Source of the DNA: JAHBWV01 sp964588385
GTDB taxonomy: Bacteria > Planctomycetota > Phycisphaerae > Phycisphaerales > UBA1924
Assembly: GCA_964588385.1 (NCBI GenBank)
Contig: CAZPPG010000092.1
Coordinates: 1 to 10,457 of the forward strand
Length of the DNA: 10,457 nt
Direction: 5' to 3'
Part shown: piece after piece, positions 8,015 through 10,457 of the stretch
Numbering within the stretch: the first letter of the stretch is position 1
Layout of the letters: each line of letters begins with the position of its first letter
Program-made: the position numbers and the translations under genes
Notes under the pieces: generated by a model
Seen by the model: only the letters and a program-made list of their open reading frames with translations
Told to the model about the DNA's origin: nothing
Database searches by the model: none

Positions 8015-8194
8015 TCAAAGGGGTGCCAGCGACTCCAGGATCTTTGCAGACTCGGTTCCGTCGCCGGCGTAGCCCACGAGTGCGCCCGGCTCGAGCATGC
8101 GCAACTCGGTCCGCGCGCCGACGCGATCACCACCAGCACACCCCCCAAGGAGCGACATACACCAGCAGACCAACGCCAGAGCGATAGACTTCAT
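8015..8194 (-). CDS. small lipoprotein, 59 aa, function unknown
   Basis: The start at 8194 has GGGAGG 5 bases upstream. The first 19 residues form a clear lipoprotein signal with hydrophobic core IALALVCWCMSLL and a canonical lipobox L16-G-G-C19. The mature part is only 41 residues and contains GYAGDGTESAKILESL, with no family I recognise. It would be attached to a membrane by its N-terminal cysteine. An upstream in-frame extension from 8380 has no ribosome site and would internalise the signal. The gene converges on the S8 protease and is preceded on its own strand by an AT-rich tatatata (about 8207-8214) that could contribute to a promoter. Small size lowers certainty, but signal, lipobox and ribosome site agree. 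Confidence 0.72.
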   Translation of the reverse strand: MKSIALALVCWCMSLLGGCAGGDRVGARTELRMLEPGALVGYAGDGTESAKILESLAPL

Positions 8195-8285
8195 GACGGC
8201 CTCCCATATATATACCAGAACCGCGGCGAGCGGGACCAGCCGAGGGATCGAACGCAGCAGCATGCGGAGCACCCCTATCGCTATG

Positions 8286-8362
8286 CCGGGTCGGAACGGC
8301 CGCCCGCCCTGCACCCTACTCCCAAGAGCCGCAGACAGCGGGCGGCCGTGCGCCGAACCCGG
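8286..8362. repeat. 77-nt imperfect inverted repeat / large stem-loop
   Basis: The arms pair as ccgggt/acccgg (6 bp), cgg/ccg (3 bp), acggccgcccgc/gcgggcggccgt (12 perfect bp, 8296-8307 with 8338-8349) and ctgc/gcag (4 bp). That is 25 base pairs around an 18-nt loop (8313-8330), interrupted by asymmetric bulges at A8356, A8295 against 8350-8352, and C8308 against 8335-8337. No T run follows on either strand, so it is not a typical terminator. It could be a structured RNA, a folded single-strand recombination site or a transposon relic. Confidence 0.8.
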
Positions 8363-8612
8363 ACGGGTGCCGCAATCCACAGATCTGTGTCAGAAGAGCG
8401 TTCTTGCACACGAATCCGTGGATGCGAGCCGCGGCGGGCCGAATTTCCCTAGACCGGCGACCCTGCTCTCCCCAGCGGCCACACAGAGAAATCGCTCCTC
8501 GAGCCGACAGTGTGACGGGCGGCGATCAGGAATTGTTGCCCGGACCGCCGAGCGCGGCGCAACCCGGACGGCTGCCGAACTTGCCATGCGGCGTCACTTG
8601 CAGGGTTGAGCC

Positions 8613-8680
8613 TCGATCCCCGAACGAAGGCGCGGCTCTGCCGTGTGATACCGGAAGGGGGCGGCATGGGGCAAGGCATG
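8613..8680 (+). repeat. dispersed direct repeat, copy B (between small lipoprotein and FRG gene)
   Basis: This is the second copy of the repeat at 4924-4996, in the same orientation. Block one is tcgatccccgaac (8613-8625). Block two begins gtgtgataccgg (8643-8680); its first 35 bases match copy A exactly, then one mismatch and two matches follow. No recombinase relic is visible to its left, where copy A has the recombinase gene. A 12-base piece of block two, gaagggggcggc, recurs at 10045-10056, but that match could be chance. Confidence 0.9.
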
Positions 8681-8727
8681 TGACAAGTCGTAACACCAGC
8701 TAGCCGGTTCTCGATTAGTCTGTACAT

Positions 8728-8779
8728 CCGAGCGCTCTCGGTGATTGAGCAATGCATGGCTGCGCCCAGCCACGCTGCA
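8728..8779 (+). promoter_or_regulatory. two tandem hairpins in the leader of the FRG gene
   Basis: The first hairpin is ccgag-cgct-ctcgg (8728-8741). The second has a 6-bp stem tggctg/cagcca with a cgcc tetraloop (8757-8772), continued by tgca/tgca (8753-8756 with 8776-8779) across a 3-nt bulge. The ribosome site aagggg starts at 8782, directly after the second stem, so folding could affect translation. No T run follows, so a simple terminator is unlikely. Confidence 0.55.
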
Positions 8780-8795
8780 ACAAGGGGACGGAGCC

Positions 8796-9638
8796 ATGGA
8801 GGATGTGAGTGACTTTTTGGCCGGGGCAGGCGGATTGTCAGACGCTCCCGTGTCCAAGGGGAAATCGGCATCGCTCGCTCGTGAGCGACGCCACTCGTTG
8901 TCCGCTTGGCAGCGCGTCCTGGATCAAGTGGCTATGTGTCGGCACGAGATGGGGTGTACTCGCACCGGAGCGCTATTTCGAGGTCACGGGCGGGCGGAAT
9001 GGCCGCTGGTGCCGGGTGTGATTCGTGAGGGGTTTCTCGCCAGCGAGGCCCACCTTTTTGATGAGTTTTTTACGCGAGCGCACCGAAACGGCATCGCGCA
9101 GTCATCATCTTGGGACCTGCTCACGCTAATGCAGCACCATGGAGCCCCGACAAGGCTTCTGGACTGGACCGATTCCTTTGCCGTGGCGCTCTTCTTTGCC
9201 ATTCGGGATGGCGGTGAATCCCCGACGGTGTGGATCATGAACGCATTTCGACTGACTCAAGCGTCCGTCGGGAAGCCAATGATTTTTACCCTTGGCGTGG
9301 ACCAGCTGCCTGATTACTACGACTCCTTCATTCGGGCTCGTTCGTGGCCTCACAGGCTACCCATCGTCGTTGAGCCGAAGTGGTCAATCCAGCGACTCCA
9401 CGCTCAAAAGGGGTGTTTCACCATCCATGGAAACGACCCGAGTTCGATTGAGTCATCCAGCTCACGATTCGTGCGGAGCGTAACGATCCCGCCGGATGCC
9501 ATCGCAGGGGCTGAGGACTTTCTAAGCCTGGCGGGTATCGATGAATGCACCCTCTTTCCCGACTTAGACGGGCTCGCGCGATGGCTTCGCCGCAAGTACA
9601 AGCCCAAAGCGGGTAAATCCGCGATGTCGTCGTCTTGA
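8796..9638 (+). CDS. FRG-domain protein (280 aa)
   Basis: The FRG domain (Pfam PF08867) is recognised from its name-giving motif F61-R62-G63 in ALFRGHGRAEWPLVPG, then the central LMQHHGAPTRLLDWTDS segment (111-127) with the hydrophobic VALFFAI after it, and the late QRLHAQKGCFTIHG motif (199-212). These are the usual signature blocks in the usual order. About 50 residues precede the domain and a basic tail (RRKYKPKAGK) ends the protein. The start at 8796 is chosen over a TTG at 8745 because aagggg precedes it at normal spacing and the upstream stretch is occupied by a hairpin. There is no signal peptide or membrane segment, so it should be cytoplasmic. The biochemical activity of the domain is not established as far as I know; such genes are often met in accessory, defence-like regions, which fits the RM gene in this window. 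It appears to be a single-gene transcription unit. Confidence 0.88.
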   Translation: MEDVSDFLAGAGGLSDAPVSKGKSASLARERRHSLSAWQRVLDQVAMCRHEMGCTRTGALFRGHGRAEWPLVPGVIREGFLASEAHLFDEFFTRAHRNGIAQSSSWDLLTLMQHHGAPTRLLDWTDSFAVALFFAIRDGGESPTVWIMNAFRLTQASVGKPMIFTLGVDQLPDYYDSFIRARSWPHRLPIVVEPKWSIQRLHAQKGCFTIHGNDPSSIESSSSRFVRSVTIPPDAIAGAEDFLSLAGIDECTLFPDLDGLARWLRRKYKPKAGKSAMSSS

Positions 9639-9823
9639 TCGAGAGGACGCCGGGGAGAGCCGCGCCTCAATCCGCGGAACGATCCACGGAGATGCGGTCG
9701 GACCGGCGCCGCGATGCGCCGCGGTACGGTAGACAGATGATTCGCCGACTTCGGCATGACCGCGGTATTCAACGATTCAGTGTGCAGCGCCGTGTTTCTC
9801 ACTCCGGGCGATGCTTGCTCCAA

Positions 9824-9832
9824 TGTGGATAA
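9824..9832 (-). promoter_or_regulatory. single consensus DnaA-box sequence
   Basis: tgtggataa is the exact reverse complement of the 9-bp consensus TTATCCACA. Only one perfect copy is seen; tgtggaatc at about 9896 is a poor second. A single match may be chance. Confidence 0.3.
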
Positions 9833-9906
9833 CTCCTGATCTGGAAGCAGACGCCGCACAGATATGTGCGAAAACCTGGTCGGCGCACACGCATCTGTGG
9901 AATCTC

Positions 9907-9926
9907 GCGACTTTGTGCGACTTTGT
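9907..9926 (+). repeat. perfect tandem duplication of a 10-mer
   Basis: gcgactttgt occurs twice without a spacer (9907-9916, 9917-9926), followed by tctttgtcg, a partial echo. The period is close to one helical turn, which suits tandem binding of a regulator, and it lies just upstream of the promoter-like TTGACG. Confidence 0.8.
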
Positions 9927-9937
9927 TCTTTGTCGTG

Positions 9938-9966
9938 TTGACGTAGAATGTCCGACTTGCTCCAAT
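9938..9966 (+). promoter_or_regulatory. possible sigma-70-type promoter
   Basis: TTGACG (9938-9943) lies 17 bp before TCCAAT (9961-9966), which matches TATAAT at 4 of 6 positions. It would drive the SUMF1-like gene through a long leader of about 210 bases. The -10 match is weak. Confidence 0.3.
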
Positions 9967-10182
9967 GCCGCCTCGATCCCGGGAACGGGAAGAGGCGAGC
10001 CACGGTTCGCTGTGCTGATATCGGGCCTTTGCGTTCGGTGGGGAGAAGGGGGCGGCTTTGGACAATTCGAGCACACGGGGGGCGGGGGCTGAGCTGCGAC
10101 CGCAGGATTACTGGCCGTGGGGGGAATCCTGTGGCATTGTGCACGGGGGAATCGGTGCGCGCGTTTCCGACGGAGCATGGGA

Positions 10183-10457
10183 ATGACCGCCAGAGAGTAC
10201 TGCAGGAACGCCCTCCCGTCACTCGTCGGCTGGTGCATCGCGGCCGCCGTGCAGGCCAGCGGCGTCGCCCGGGCGGATATTCCTCCCGACTACGACTTCC
10301 AGTGGGCCAACATCACCGACCTGAACAACCCCGCGTACCCGGGCGGGCCGCCGGTCGATGGCAACAAGGGGCGCGGCTCGGTCTCCTACGCCTACCGCAT
10401 CTCCAAGCTCGAGATCACGACCCAGCAGTGGGCCGACTTCCTGAACATGGCCCTGCG
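10183..10457 (+). CDS. secreted SUMF1/formylglycine-generating-enzyme-like protein, N-terminal part only
   Basis: The visible 91 residues start with a signal peptide (hydrophobic over about 10-29, cleavage near A-R-A31/D32). The mature start DIPPDYDFQW leads to NPAYPGG, then GRGSVSYAYRISKLEIT (65-79) and TQQWADFLN. The Y-x-YRI-x-K-x-E-I-T-x-Q-W pattern is the beginning of the SUMF1 fold, as in secreted planctomycete proteins of this kind, where it often sits in front of a C-terminal sorting tail. ATG 10183 is preferred because GGAG (10172-10175) lies 7 bases before it; ATG 10177, in frame, would be too close to that site. The catalytic or metal-binding part is beyond the window, so enzyme activity cannot be judged. 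The upstream in-frame stop is at 10090-10092. Confidence 0.75.
   Translation, partial: MTAREYCRNALPSLVGWCIAAAVQASGVARADIPPDYDFQWANITDLNNPAYPGGPPVDGNKGRGSVSYAYRISKLEITTQQWADFLNMAL

Larger units (their letters stand above)
8195..8727. other. structured intergenic region, no supported gene
   Basis: Open frames exist on both strands but none has a good ribosome site or protein-like composition. The stretch contains a 77-nt imperfect inverted repeat (8286-8362) and a perfect 12-bp palindrome cacagatctgtg (8378-8389). It also has a short hairpin cgccg-agcg-cggcg (8546-8559) and an imperfect repeat around acccggacgg (about 8353-8374 and 8558-8580). Repeat copy B lies at 8613-8680. Confidence 0.6.
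9639..10182. other. intergenic region with repeats and possible control sites, no supported gene
   Basis: About 540 bases separate the FRG stop from the next start. Short open frames here lack ribosome sites. The stretch contains a DnaA-box sequence (9824-9832), a near-perfect palindrome cgcacagatatgtgcg (9855-9870) and a tandem 10-mer (9907-9926). It also has a 12-bp direct repeat cttgctccaatg (9814-9825 and 9956-9967) and a possible promoter (9938-9966). The part after 10030 is G-rich. Confidence 0.6.

Noticed and set aside
8286..8362. Classification of the large stem-loop as an integron attC site
   Set aside because: The expected outer core sequences (GTTRRRY-type and its partner) are not at the stem ends, so only the general shape agrees.
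8097..8609. 170-codon plus-strand frame
   Set aside because: It overlaps the small lipoprotein and the big hairpin, is Arg/Pro/Ser-rich as expected of non-coding GC-rich DNA, and has no ribosome site.
8685..8706. Resemblance to the 3' end of 16S rRNA (aagtcgtaac, then tagccg)
   Set aside because: Only about 16 bases match with altered spacing, and no other rRNA sequence surrounds them.
9811..10092. 93-codon plus-strand frame with a CPTC pair
   Set aside because: No ribosome site precedes either ATG, and the tail is a translation of a G-run; repeats and promoter-like sites explain the stretch better.
9404..10222. 272-codon minus-strand frame across the FRG tail and the intergenic region
   Set aside because: It overlaps the FRG motifs and the next gene's start, is low in structured sequence and has no ribosome site.

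Overview
The window is GC-rich, densely coded bacterial DNA. The best taxonomic clue is the truncated gene at the right edge. It encodes a secreted protein that reads like the start of a planctomycete formylglycine-generating-enzyme-like (SUMF1) protein, with a DFQW start, a YPGG turn, and a Y-x-YRI-x-K-x-E-I-T block. Two short lipoproteins and a secreted subtilase fit the same picture. My guess is Planctomycetes (Phycisphaerae-like), an accessory region on a chromosome or a metagenomic contig. No rRNA, tRNA or CRISPR array is visible.

Layout, left to right. (1) Positions 1-4240, minus strand: a single very large open frame that runs off the left edge. It encodes a Type ISP-like restriction-modification enzyme in which an Mrr-like nuclease, a DEAH-box translocase, an N6-adenine methyltransferase and a target-recognition region lie in one polypeptide. 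(2) 4261-4893, minus: a compact tyrosine recombinase with all catalytic residues but no N-terminal core-binding domain. It lies just upstream of the RM gene on the same strand. (3) 4894-5302: a non-coding region holding repeat copy A, a T8G10 homopolymer junction and a cluster of GTGCAC palindromes. (4) 5303-7888, plus: a two-gene unit of an unrecognised lipoprotein followed by a secreted S8 (subtilisin-like) serine protease. (5) 8015-8194, minus: a 59-residue lipoprotein, convergent with the protease. (6) 8195-8795: non-coding but highly structured, with a 77-nt imperfect inverted repeat, repeat copy B, and two leader hairpins. (7) 8796-9638, plus: an FRG-domain protein. (8) 9639-10182: non-coding, with a tandem 10-mer, one perfect DnaA-box sequence and a possible promoter. 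(9) 10183-end, plus: the truncated SUMF1-like secreted protein.

How the parts may work together. The RM enzyme is a complete defence system in one chain, and FRG-domain proteins are often seen in accessory or defence-like neighbourhoods. The recombinase faces away from repeat A, and repeat B lies in the same orientation 3,684 bp further on, beyond the lipoprotein/protease unit. This resembles an integron platform (integrase, adjacent site, outward cassette array), but with a minimal recombinase that is not IntI and sites that are not attC-like. That arrangement is the most interesting hypothesis here. The repeats and the gene order are seen directly; the recombination function is inference.
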